From Nocardioides antri (GTDB lineage: Bacteria > Actinomycetota > Actinomycetes > Propionibacteriales > Nocardioidaceae), in assembly GCF_008373765.1 (NCBI RefSeq), contig NZ_VUJW01000009.1:124001-188000 (forward strand): a DNA stretch of 64,000 bases, read 5' to 3'. The translations under genes were made by a program, and so were the position numbers. Of the stretch, positions 11,321 to 19,363 are shown in pieces (positions within the stretch are counted from its first letter, which is position 1; each line of letters opens with the position of its first letter). The notes beneath the pieces are model-generated. The model was not told the DNA's origin, did no database searches, and saw only the letters and a list, made by a program, of their open reading frames with translations.

Positions 11321-12286
11321 TCAGAACAGGGCCGACGCCAGCGCCTGGCGGCCCTTGAGGACCCGGGGGTCCTCGTTTCCGACCGCGGCGAAGAGGCTCA
11401 CCAAGTGGTCCCGCGCGCGGTCCCGCTCCTTGCCGGACGTACGGCGCACGAGCTCGACCAGGCGCGCGAAGGAGTCCTCCACATGGCCGCCGAGCAGGTC
11501 GAGGTCGGCGACCATGATCTGGGCGTCGACGTCGTCGGGGTTCGCGGCCGCCTCCGCCCGGGCGGCGCTGAGGTCGACGCCCTGGGTGCGCTGCAGGATC
11601 TTCGCCATCGCCAGACCGGCGGTGGCCTCGGCGTCGGCCGGGTTGGAGTCGACCAGCTTCTGGTACTCCGCCACGGCCGTGTCGATGTCACCCGCCGCGA
11701 GCGCGTCCTGCGCCGGGGCGTAGCGCGGGTCGGGCCCGGCATCCTCGGCGGCCTCGTCGCCGCCGGGTGGTGCCGCGAGAGGCTGGTGGCGACCGGTGAT
11801 GCCCTGCGCGGTGAGCTGCTGGCCGAGCTGGTTGAACAGCGTGCTCAGCTCCTCGCGGCTCACCAGGCCGGGGATCGGCTGGATCGCGGGCCGGCCGTCG
11901 AGGAACACCATCAGCAGCGGCACCGGGAGCTGCTGCAGCTGGCTGGCCTGCGCGATCACCTGGCCGATCTGCGGCTGGGCGTCGACGTCGACGAGCCCGG
12001 CGAGGAAGCGCCCGTCGTACTGCCCGACGAGGTCGGCGACGTCGTCGGCCATCTGGCTGCTCTCGGGCGCCTGGGACGGCGAGTGGAAGACCAGCACCAC
12101 CGGCGCGGTCGTCGAAGCCTGGAGGACCGTCTGGAAGTTCTGCTCGTCCACGTTGACGGCGTACGACGACCCGGCCGCTGCGGCGGCTCCGGGACTGCCG
12201 CCCCCTGGCGGTGCCTGTGGGGTCGCGGGTCGCTTCAGGGCCGACAGGTCGATGGCTCCCCGGCCCATGAACGGCTGCTGCGTCAT
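11321..12286 (-). CDS. Thioredoxin-fold/TPR co-chaperone of the CnoX (YbbN) type
   Basis: The 321-residue cytoplasmic protein has a thioredoxin fold (about 45-155) and TPR-like helices (about 185-300). In E. coli, CnoX protects proteins from chlorine-induced aggregation and hands them to GroEL. The usual CXXC site is replaced here by SPSQAPES after FH, so there is no disulfide redox activity; a holdase/adaptor role is more likely. The low-complexity Ala/Pro/Gly linker near 20-40 is typical of actinobacterial homologues. ATG at 12286; an 11-bp gap separates it from the MarR gene. Confidence 0.88.
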   Translation of the reverse strand: MTQQPFMGRGAIDLSALKRPATPQAPPGGGSPGAAAAAGSSYAVNVDEQNFQTVLQASTTAPVVLVFHSPSQAPESSQMADDVADLVGQYDGRFLAGLVDVDAQPQIGQVIAQASQLQQLPVPLLMVFLDGRPAIQPIPGLVSREELSTLFNQLGQQLTAQGITGRHQPLAAPPGGDEAAEDAGPDPRYAPAQDALAAGDIDTAVAEYQKLVDSNPADAEATAGLAMAKILQRTQGVDLSAARAEAAANPDDVDAQIMVADLDLLGGHVEDSFARLVELVRRTSGKERDRARDHLVSLFAAVGNEDPRVLKGRQALASALF

Positions 12287-12296
12287 GCCGCAGAGT

Positions 12297-12803
12297 CTAG
12301 GAGGAGGGGTCGACCTCGTAGTCGCCGGCCGCGGCCCGGACCGGGCGGAGCAGCTCCGAGAGCTCCCGCAGCTGCGCCTCGTCGAGGCTGTCGAGGGCGA
12401 ACCCGGCGGCGACCAGGTCGGCGGTCGCCCGCTCGACGAGCTCGCGGCCGGCCGGGGTGATCTCGGCGAGCACGGCCCGGCCGTCCTCGGGGTGCGGCAG
12501 CCGGCGGATGTGCCCGCTGGACTCGAGCCGGCGCACGATCGACGTCACCGACGTCGGGTGGACCTGGAGCCGCTCCCCCATCTTCCCCAGCGGCAACGAG
12601 CCCCGCGACGAGAAGACGAGCAGCACCAGCGCCTCGTAGCGGGCGAAGGACAGCCCGTGCGGCTTCAGCAGCGCGTCGAGCCGCGCGAGCACCAGCTGCT
12701 GGACCCGCATGAGCGAGGTGACCGCGTGCATGGCGGGTACGGCGCCCCAGCGTTGGCCCCACTGCCGGGCGGCCTCGTCGATCGGGTCGAAGTCCAGCAT
12801 CAC
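12297..12803 (-). CDS. MarR-family transcriptional regulator
   Basis: The 168-residue protein has the MarR winged-helix core at about 45-140. Signs are LGKMGERLQVHPTSVTSIV as the recognition helix and a wing ending HPEDGRAVLAEITPAG. MarR proteins act as dimers and usually repress adjacent genes or efflux systems. The GTG at 12803 and ATG at 12800 are consecutive; either may start. The adjacent PH-domain gene ends 7 bp upstream, so they may be co-transcribed. No ligand can be inferred. Confidence 0.92.
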   Translation of the reverse strand: MMLDFDPIDEAARQWGQRWGAVPAMHAVTSLMRVQQLVLARLDALLKPHGLSFARYEALVLLVFSSRGSLPLGKMGERLQVHPTSVTSIVRRLESSGHIRRLPHPEDGRAVLAEITPAGRELVERATADLVAAGFALDSLDEAQLRELSELLRPVRAAAGDYEVDPSS

Positions 12804-12810
12804 GCAGCCA

Positions 12811-13335
12811 TCAGTTCGGCACCCGCGGCCCGCGTAGGCCGGAGCGTTGGACGACGCGCTGGATGGACAGGTCGCGCTCGTCGGGGCGGCCGACGTACTT
12901 GATGTCGCGCAGCCCCTGCTCCTGGGCGGCGGACTCGAAGCAGAAGTGACCGAAGCCGAGGAGGCGGCCGTGGAGCGGCTTCTTGACCGAGATGTCGAGG
13001 ATCCGGCTCAACGGCATCGTGGCCAGGTGCTGCGAGAGCACGCCGTGCACGCGGAAGACCCGCATGTTGGTGATCACGAACCGGTCGCGCACCTCCCGGA
13101 TCGCGCCCCACGCCGAGTGGGCGAGGAGCAGGAACGCGACGACGAGGACGAACCACGCCACGTTGACGTCGACGAACGGCGACCACAGCAGCAGCGTCAC
13201 CGCGGCGACCCCCTCGATCGCCGGCCGGACGTAGGCCACCCAGTGGTGGCACACCTCGTCGACGACCACCTCGCCCTCCTCACGGAGGAGGTGCTTGCCG
13301 ATCTTCGGGTCGCCCACCCAGGCGAGGAAGCCCAC
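12811..13335 (-). CDS. PH-domain membrane protein (bacterial PH, YdbS-like)
   Basis: The 174-residue protein has two adjacent hydrophobic helices (about 40-75) followed by a bacterial pleckstrin-homology domain (PF03703 type). The latter is recognised by RFVITNMRVFRVHGVLS and SRILDISVKK. Such proteins are anchored to the cytoplasmic membrane; their role is mostly unknown. It is followed on the same strand by MarR after 7 bp. The extra C-terminal basic tail is not conserved in families I know. Confidence 0.85.
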   Translation of the reverse strand: MGFLAWVGDPKIGKHLLREEGEVVVDEVCHHWVAYVRPAIEGVAAVTLLLWSPFVDVNVAWFVLVVAFLLLAHSAWGAIREVRDRFVITNMRVFRVHGVLSQHLATMPLSRILDISVKKPLHGRLLGFGHFCFESAAQEQGLRDIKYVGRPDERDLSIQRVVQRSGLRGPRVPN

Positions 13336-13358
13336 GGATCAGCCCGCCGTCGCGGCCT

Positions 13359-13526
13359 TCACAGCGCGCCGACGAAGTCGATGACGCCGGTGAACAGCTT
13401 CTCGGTCACGCTCCAGCCCTCGCCTCCGGCGCTCTTGGCCGTGCTCGCCAGACCGGTGGGGTCACTGAGCATCCAGAAGCCGAGAAACACGACGACCACG
13501 ACAGCGATCAGCTTCTTGGCGTCCAT
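13359..13526 (-). CDS. Small single-span membrane protein (55 aa)
   Basis: The 55-residue protein starts MDAKKLIAVVVVVFLGFWML, giving one N-terminal membrane helix and a short external or cytoplasmic tail ending FTGVIDFVGAL. The frame stays open further upstream, but the ATG at 13526 is the natural start before the helix. I recall small proteins of this form next to PH-domain genes in other actinobacteria, but have no function to offer. It lies 23 bp upstream of the PH-domain gene and may be in one transcript with it. Confidence 0.7.
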   Translation of the reverse strand: MDAKKLIAVVVVVFLGFWMLSDPTGLASTAKSAGGEGWSVTEKLFTGVIDFVGAL

Positions 13527-13621
13527 TCCAGGATTCTCCGTCCGAGCAGGCGGGCATACGACGCGACATTCGTACCAGCAGGCGTCCGGACAGCGCGGGA
13601 GGCGCGCGGGCAGCGGCCCGC

Positions 13622-15025
13622 TCAGAGGCCGTACGCCGCGGTGTTCGGCGGCCGCTGGCCGGTCCGCAGCCAGGCGTCGAAGAACGCGTCGAGCTGCTCC
13701 CCCGACACCCGCTCCGCCCGGCGCTCGAACTGCTCGGACGTCGCGTTGCCGCCCTCCTTCACCGCTGCCCAGCGGCGCAGCAACCGGCGGAAGTCGGCGT
13801 TCCCGATCCGGTTGCGGAGCGCGGCGAGGGTCATCGCGCCGCGGTCGTAGACCGCTGTGTCGAAGAGGTGGCGCGGGCCCGGATCGGCGATCTCGAGGTC
13901 CCAGAACGGATGGGCGGCGGGGGTCGACGCGTACTGGCGGTGCAGCCACCGGTTGGTGGACGGACCGCCCCTGGCTTCGACGTACCGCTTCTCCAGGTAG
14001 GTCGCGAAGCCCTCGTTGAGCCAGATGTCCCGCCAACGAGCGACGGCCACCGAGTCACCGAACCACTGGTGCGCGAGCTCGTGGACGACGACCGACGGGT
14101 AGATCCAGGACGGGTAGATCGGCCGGGTCTGGTTCTCCAGGGCGAACCCCGGGTCGATGCTGGTCACTAGTCCGCCGGTGGTCGAGAACGGGTAGTCACC
14201 GAGCTGTTCCTCCAGCCACGCGGTGATCCGAGCGGACCGGCGCAGCATGTGGAGGGCGTAGCTCTCGGCGGAGGCGCCGAGGCGCTTCGAGACGGCGTTG
14301 TAGTAACGCTGGCCATGGGCGCGCCCCCGCTCGATCCGGAAGTCGCCGGCAGCGAAGAACGCGAGGTACGTCGTCATTGGGTCGGTCATCCGCCAGTGCG
14401 TCGTGGCCCTGCGTCCGTGGACCGTGCGACCGACGCGAACGCCGTTGCTGACGACCTCGCGCTGCGCACCCGTGGTGATCCGGATGTCGAACCGGGCCTT
14501 GTCGCTCGGATGGTCGTTGCTGGGGAACCACCACGCGGCCATGTGCGGCTCGTTCATGGTGACGACCTCGTGGCCGGTGGCGAGCCAGTTGGTCTCGCCC
14601 TGCCAGCCGATCCGGTCGGGGAAGCCGTGGTAGCGGACCCGGACGTCGACGGGCTCGCCCTGCGCCAGCGGCGTCGCCGGCGTGACCACGAGCTCGTGGG
14701 CGTTGGGCTTGTCGAACTCGGCGGTGACGCCGTCGACCCGCACGGCCTCGACGTCCAGCAGCAGGTCGAGGTTGAACCTCGTCAGCTCCCGGAGGGGCAC
14801 CAGCCGGACGGTCGTCACACCCTCGAGGTGCCGGTCCCCGAACCGGTAGCGGTCGTGGATGTCGTAGTGCCGCACGTCGTAGCCCACGTTGCCGTCGGCC
14901 GGGAAGTACGGGTCCGGCACCTGCGGCGCCGCTGCCGGGGCCGCGACCGAGCCGGTCGCGAGCCCGCCGACGAGGACGAGGGCTGCGGCAGTGGTGAGCT
15001 GGGGGACGATCCGAGGTCGACGCAC
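13622..15025 (-). CDS. Secreted M1-family zinc metallopeptidase
   Basis: The 467-residue protein starts with a signal peptide (basic MRRPR, hydrophobic stretch, cleavage near residue 30). It carries the M1 zinc site HELAH (315-319) with the third ligand E338 exactly 18 residues further (HEXXH-X18-E). The exopeptidase-type GFALEN (293-298) replaces GAMEN. It is predicted to be an extracellular aminopeptidase. It lacks the large C-terminal helical domain of PepN, so it belongs to the short secreted actinobacterial M1 group. It is divergent from the RIO kinase region. Confidence 0.93.
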   Translation of the reverse strand: MRRPRIVPQLTTAAALVLVGGLATGSVAAPAAAPQVPDPYFPADGNVGYDVRHYDIHDRYRFGDRHLEGVTTVRLVPLRELTRFNLDLLLDVEAVRVDGVTAEFDKPNAHELVVTPATPLAQGEPVDVRVRYHGFPDRIGWQGETNWLATGHEVVTMNEPHMAAWWFPSNDHPSDKARFDIRITTGAQREVVSNGVRVGRTVHGRRATTHWRMTDPMTTYLAFFAAGDFRIERGRAHGQRYYNAVSKRLGASAESYALHMLRRSARITAWLEEQLGDYPFSTTGGLVTSIDPGFALENQTRPIYPSWIYPSVVVHELAHQWFGDSVAVARWRDIWLNEGFATYLEKRYVEARGGPSTNRWLHRQYASTPAAHPFWDLEIADPGPRHLFDTAVYDRGAMTLAALRNRIGNADFRRLLRRWAAVKEGGNATSEQFERRAERVSGEQLDAFFDAWLRTGQRPPNTAAYGL

Positions 15026-15146
15026 CGGCCCAACCTAACCCGGGAAGGGAACCTGCGATAAATGCGTTGCACGGCATATCCCGGACCGGGAACCATGGCG
15101 CACACGACCTGCACGAGCCGCGGGTCCGGATCGAGAGGAGCGTGAC

Positions 15147-15239
15147 ATGACCACGACTGTCCTTGGCCTGTCCGCAGACCATCTCTTCTCGACCCGGAGC
15201 ACCCACCATGTTCTTGGAGCACACCTCCACGCCGGCTGA
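15147..15239 (+). CDS. Possible 30-codon upstream ORF overlapping the RIO kinase start
   Basis: The ATG at 15147 follows a near-ideal ribosome binding site (AGAGGAG, 15134-15140, 6-nt spacing). It opens a 30-codon frame starting MTTTVLGLSADHLFSTRSTH and ending at TGA 15237-15239, 32 nt into the RIO gene in a different frame. The peptide is rich in His. It may be a leader peptide that couples or attenuates translation of the kinase. I do not recognise the sequence. Confidence 0.4.
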   Translation: MTTTVLGLSADHLFSTRSTHHVLGAHLHAG

Positions 15240-16074
15240 CGCCGGCGACCCCCTCGACCCGCAGTTCACCTTCGACTTCGTCGCCTACGACGACGACCTC
15301 GGCGACGGTCGACGCTGGTCGACCTGGCTGAGCGTCGAGCCGCTCAGCCGCGGCCCCGAGCCACGACCCGACTGGGTCGTCACGTCCCAGGGCGCGATCG
15401 ACACCGACCTCGGCATCCTCAAGACCGGCAAGGAGGCCGATGTCTTCCTCGTGGAGCGCGCCGACCTGCACCATCCCGACCACGCGGTCGTCATGGCGGC
15501 CAAGCGCTACCGGTCGCCCGAGCACCGGACGTTCCACCGCTCGGCGGCCTACACCGAGGGTCGCAGCATGAAGCGCTCGCGCGACGAGCGCGCGATCAAG
15601 CGGAAGAGCAACTTCGGCCGCGAGGTCGCCGCTGGTGAGTGGGCCATCTCGGAGTGGTCCGCGCTGGTCCGCTGCTGGGGACTCGGGCTGCCGGTCCCCT
15701 ACCCGGTGCAGATCGACGGCACCGAGCTGCTGATGGAATGGATCACCGTCGACGGCGAGACCGCGCCGCGGCTGGCCCAGACCCGCCCGGACCGGCAGCT
15801 GCTGGCGTCGTACCTCGACCAGCTGCGGGACGCCCTCGCGACCCTCGTGCAGGCGGGCCTGGTGCACGGCGACCTGTCGCCCTACAACATCCTGGCGGCC
15901 GGCGATCGGCTGGTCATCATCGACCTGCCCCAGATCGTCGACCTCGTCGGCAACCCGGCCGGGTTCGACTTCCTGCTCCGTGACTGCCGGAACGTCTGCG
16001 CCTGGTTCGCCCGGCGTGGCCTCGAGGTGGACGGCGACGAGCTGTTCGGCGACCTGATGGCCCACGCGTTCTGA
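15208..16074 (+). CDS. RIO1-like serine protein kinase
   Basis: The 288-residue atypical kinase carries RIO signatures: KTGKEADVFLV as the glycine-poor ATP loop, catalytic VHGDLSPYNIL, and metal-binding IDLPQ. RIO kinases in eukaryotes and archaea act in ribosome maturation; bacterial substrates are unknown. ATG 15208 is chosen over an upstream in-frame TTG (15163) because GGAG at 15196-15199 lies 8 nt before it. A short ORF with a stronger ribosome binding site overlaps the start. The convergent acyl-CoA dehydrogenase-like gene ends 6 bp downstream. Confidence 0.9.
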   Translation: MFLEHTSTPADAGDPLDPQFTFDFVAYDDDLGDGRRWSTWLSVEPLSRGPEPRPDWVVTSQGAIDTDLGILKTGKEADVFLVERADLHHPDHAVVMAAKRYRSPEHRTFHRSAAYTEGRSMKRSRDERAIKRKSNFGREVAAGEWAISEWSALVRCWGLGLPVPYPVQIDGTELLMEWITVDGETAPRLAQTRPDRQLLASYLDQLRDALATLVQAGLVHGDLSPYNILAAGDRLVIIDLPQIVDLVGNPAGFDFLLRDCRNVCAWFARRGLEVDGDELFGDLMAHAF

Positions 16075-16080
16075 CGAGCG

Positions 16081-17244
16081 TCAGGCCAGCAGACCGGTCA
16101 GTCCGAGCGCCTGGCGACCGGACTCGACCAGGGTCGCCTCCGGCGTCAGGGGGTGGAACTTGACCGCACGGATGTCGCGGTAGGCCCGCTCGATCACCGA
16201 TCCCTTGAAGAAGGCCGGGCCGCCGGCGACGTCCATCGCCAGGTCGCAGACCTCGATCCCGGCGTCGGCGACCTCGGCCTTCGCCGTCATCACGGCGAGG
16301 TAGGCCTCCCGCGACGGTGTCGGGTCGTCGCCCACCGCGGCGAGCGCGCCGTCGAGCGCCCACGCCGCGACCTGCAGCCGGTGCCGCATCCGGCCGAGCT
16401 GGCGCTGGACCAGCAGGTTCTCAGCCTTGGGCGTGGCAGCGGCGAGTGCGGCGTCGTACGCCGCCTCGGCGACGCCGAGGTAGGCGCCGGTGATGATCGG
16501 GAACGCGACCTGGGAGATCACCTGGAGGGGGCCGTCGACGACGCCGTACGGGCGGTTGGCGAGCACCCGCTCGTCGGGCACGAAGACGTCCTTCACGACG
16601 ACGTCGTTGCTCGCCGTGCCCCGCATGCCCAGGGTGTCCCAGTTGTCGGCGACCGTGACGCCCTCGGCTGCGATCGGGACCGCCATGTTGAGCACCCGCC
16701 GGCCCTGCTCGGGGTCGTCGTGGACGAACATCGTCGACATCGCGGCGCCGTGCCCGGACTGGCTGGCGAACCTCTTGTGCCCGGAGACGCGGTAGCCGCC
16801 GTCGACCTTGACCGCCTCGCCCCGCGGGTGCGTGTAGTCGCCACCGCCGGTCGAGACGAGCAGGATCCCCTCGTCCGCGACGCGGCGGAGGGTGGCCTCG
16901 GCGCCCGGAAGGCCCCGGTGGAACCGCCAGGCCGTGAACGCGACGACGTGCTGGTGCATCGAGCTCGCGAGAGCCGTCGCGCCGCAGTGGTGGGCGATCT
17001 CGCGCTGCAACGCGGTCAGCTCGGCAATCGTGGCGCCGTCGCCGCCCAGCTCGGTGGGGACGGCGGCCTTGAGGAGCCCGGCGGCGCGGAGGGCGTCGTA
17101 CGCCTCGGTGACGAAGCTTCCCTCGGCGTCGTGGCGGGCAGCGTGCTCGGCGATGGCGGGGCCAATTGCCGCGGCACGCTCGGCCGGGGTCGGCGGCCGC
17201 TCGAGGGACTCGGTGGCGGGAGAGGGAGTGGCTGTCGTGGTCAT
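16081..17244 (-). CDS. Acyl-CoA dehydrogenase-family flavoprotein
   Basis: The 387-residue protein has the acyl-CoA dehydrogenase three-domain layout: helical N-terminus, a beta domain with GHKRFASQSGHG and LGMRGTASNDV, and a C-terminal four-helix bundle. The catalytic glutamate of true dehydrogenases is not evident, so it could be a flavin-dependent monooxygenase (HsaA/DszC class) instead. The ATG at 17244 starts MTTTATPSPATES. It is divergent from an HxlR regulator that probably controls it. The substrate is unknown. Confidence 0.85.
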   Translation of the reverse strand: MTTTATPSPATESLERPPTPAERAAAIGPAIAEHAARHDAEGSFVTEAYDALRAAGLLKAAVPTELGGDGATIAELTALQREIAHHCGATALASSMHQHVVAFTAWRFHRGLPGAEATLRRVADEGILLVSTGGGDYTHPRGEAVKVDGGYRVSGHKRFASQSGHGAAMSTMFVHDDPEQGRRVLNMAVPIAAEGVTVADNWDTLGMRGTASNDVVVKDVFVPDERVLANRPYGVVDGPLQVISQVAFPIITGAYLGVAEAAYDAALAAATPKAENLLVQRQLGRMRHRLQVAAWALDGALAAVGDDPTPSREAYLAVMTAKAEVADAGIEVCDLAMDVAGGPAFFKGSVIERAYRDIRAVKFHPLTPEATLVESGRQALGLTGLLA

Positions 17245-17282
17245 GCTCCGACTGTCCGCCGGGGGGCTGACGCAAACTAGTC

Positions 17283-17292
17283 CACGATCGTG
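17283..17292. promoter_or_regulatory. Palindrome in the divergent HxlR promoter
   Basis: CACGATCGTG is a perfect 10-bp palindrome in the 105-bp gap between the flavoprotein and HxlR genes. It is placed where a dimeric HxlR repressor could act on both promoters. A 10-mer of this base composition can occur by chance, so the assignment is tentative. Confidence 0.35.
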
Positions 17293-17349
17293 ACCAGGCC
17301 AGTTCTGATTCGGGACCCGTACGACGCGGACCGGTGTCATCCTTGACGC

Positions 17350-18048
17350 ATGCCCGACTACGGGGACTACTGCCCGGTCCAGATGGCCGCCGAGGTCGTT
17401 GCCGACCGCTGGACGCCGCTGATCATCCGCGAGCTCGTCCTCGGGAACACCCGGTTCAACGACATCGCCCGCGCGATGCCGGGGATCTCGCGGTCGCTGC
17501 TGGTGCAGCGGCTGCGCCACCTGGAGAAGAAGGGCGTCCTCGAGACATGGCCGGCCCCCGCCGGACGCGGCAGCGAGTACCACCTCACCCCGGCGGGCAA
17601 GGATCTCGACCGGGTGATCGACAGCCTCGGCCGGTGGGCGATCGAGTGGCTCTTCGACGACCTCCGCCCGCACGACGTGCCGCCGACGACGCTGATGTGG
17701 TGGATGCGCCGCCGCGTCAACCCCGAGGCGCTGCCGCCGGTCCGCACCGTCCTGGAGTTCCGCCACACCGCGCCGACATCGCAGACCATCTGGTTCGTGA
17801 TCGACCGGGGCGACGTGTCGGTGTGCCACCAGCACCCCGGCTTCGACGTCGACGTCGTCGTAACGGCCACGACCGCCGACTTCGCCGACGTCTTCCAGGG
17901 CTACCGGACCTGGCGCGAAGCCGTCGACGAGGGTCGGATCGAGGTCGCCGGGGCGCCGCGGCTGACTTCGGCACTCCCCCGCTGGTTCCTGTGGAGCCCG
18001 TGGGCCGACGTCACCCGGGAGCGCGCCGAGCGCGCGACACCTGGCTAG
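17350..18048 (+). CDS. HxlR-family regulator with a C-terminal SCP2-like domain
   Basis: The 232-residue protein has an N-terminal HxlR winged helix (CPVQMAAEVVADRWTPLIIR, then MPGISRSLLVQRLRHLEKKG). A C-terminal domain of about 110 residues looks like the SCP2 sterol-carrier fold seen in one branch of actinobacterial HxlR proteins. That domain may bind a hydrophobic ligand. It is divergently transcribed from the flavoprotein gene, which is its likely target. Its stop TAG forms part of TAGCCT, a likely -10 element for the next gene. Confidence 0.88.
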   Translation: MPDYGDYCPVQMAAEVVADRWTPLIIRELVLGNTRFNDIARAMPGISRSLLVQRLRHLEKKGVLETWPAPAGRGSEYHLTPAGKDLDRVIDSLGRWAIEWLFDDLRPHDVPPTTLMWWMRRRVNPEALPPVRTVLEFRHTAPTSQTIWFVIDRGDVSVCHQHPGFDVDVVVTATTADFADVFQGYRTWREAVDEGRIEVAGAPRLTSALPRWFLWSPWADVTRERAERATPG

Positions 18049-18058
18049 CCTCGACCGG

Positions 18059-18937
18059 GTGAGGAGCATCCCGGAACGCATCGTCGTCGTCCGCGACACC
18101 TCGCCCGCGGACCCGGGGCGCGACGGCCTCTACGAGCCGGAAGAGCTCTACGACACCGTGCCCTACGCCGACGCGCTCGACGCCCGTGCCTACGCCTGGT
18201 CGCTCGAGGACCACTCCCCCGAGGCGCTCACGTGCCGAGCCCTCCACGACGAGGGGATCGACCAGGCGCTGGGCCGCTGGTGCACCCCGCGCGACCTGGT
18301 CGGCGTGATGGGCGGACACGGCGTGCTCCGCGGCAGCCGGGAGTACGCCGACGCGGCTCGTCTCGGTCACCTGCTCGGGCCCACGCTGACCGTCGCCACC
18401 GGCGGCGGGCCGGGCGCGATGGAGGCGGCGAACCTCGGTGCGTCGTTCGCGCGGGCGGACGGAGCGGTGCTCGAGGAGGCGCTCGCGGTGCTCGCGGACG
18501 TGCCGACGTTCAAGCCCTCCGTCGACGCGTGGGTCGGCCGCGCCCAGGAGGCGCGCCGGCTCATCGCGGAGCCGAGCCCGACCCTGGGCGTCCCGACCTG
18601 GCACTACGGGCACGAACCCTCCAACGTCTTCGCGACGGTGATCGCCAAGTACTACCGGAACGCGCAGCGCGAGGCGATCCTGCTCCAGATCTGCGACGCC
18701 GGGATCGTCTTCCTCCCCGGCGCCGCCGGGACCGTGCAGGAGATCTTCCAGGACGCCTGCGAGAACTACTACGCCGACGACGGAAAGGTGGCGCCGATGG
18801 TCCTCGTCGGCCGCCGCTACTGGACCGAGACGCTCCCCGCCTGGCCGCTCCTCACCAGCCTTGCCCGTGGCCGGGCGATGGAGGGTCACCTCCACCTGGT
18901 CGACTCGGTCGAGGAGGCGGCCGCTCTCTTCGAGTAA
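18059..18937 (+). CDS. LOG-family Rossmann-fold nucleotide-binding protein
   Basis: The 292-residue protein carries both LOG signatures, TGGGPGAMEA (114-123) and PGAAGTVQE (220-228), which bind the nucleotide monophosphate. Known LOG enzymes are phosphoribohydrolases that release cytokinin-like bases. This one is longer than the classic 190-residue form, with inserts between the motifs, so the substrate is uncertain. TAGCCT at 18046-18051 sits 7 bp before the GTG start, suggesting a leaderless transcript independent of HxlR. Confidence 0.87.
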   Translation: MRSIPERIVVVRDTSPADPGRDGLYEPEELYDTVPYADALDARAYAWSLEDHSPEALTCRALHDEGIDQALGRWCTPRDLVGVMGGHGVLRGSREYADAARLGHLLGPTLTVATGGGPGAMEAANLGASFARADGAVLEEALAVLADVPTFKPSVDAWVGRAQEARRLIAEPSPTLGVPTWHYGHEPSNVFATVIAKYYRNAQREAILLQICDAGIVFLPGAAGTVQEIFQDACENYYADDGKVAPMVLVGRRYWTETLPAWPLLTSLARGRAMEGHLHLVDSVEEAAALFE

Positions 18938-19363
18938 GAGCGCTGGGCTGGGCTCTTGTTGGCTTCGCCGGTCAGGTGTGTCGGACCTGTGGGCCGTGCC
19001 ACCCGCGGCTCCGGCGTTCGGGGTGGGTGGGGTCACCTGTCTCGTTCGGACGGATCCGCTGGGAGATCGACCGACCCCGAGACCCCCCTCATCCGAGCAG
19101 CCGGAGCCGCGAGGGCCTCGCGCGCCTGATGCAGGCGGTGCCGGGAGGTCGCCGCGGGGCAATCGGGGTGCCGCCGGCGAACCGACCCATCAGCTCTGTC
19201 TCAACGCACCAGATCCCGGTGCGCGCCTGGCAGGACGCACCAGGCCCCAGGCGAGAGGGCCGGCGGCGGGGTCCCCGCTCTTGTCCCGCGGCGACCTCCC
19301 GTCACCGCCCCACCCACGCGCGACACCCACCAACGGCCCAGCCAACACAGCCCAGCGCAGCGC
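18938..19363. other. Gene-free stretch between convergent genes
   Basis: These 426 bp lie between the LOG gene and a convergent glycosyltransferase. No frame looks coding on either strand, and no RNA gene or mobile element is recognisable. A weak hairpin (AAGAGC 18936-18941 with GCTCTT 18952-18957) at the LOG stop may help termination. The rest may be decayed sequence. Confidence 0.6.
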
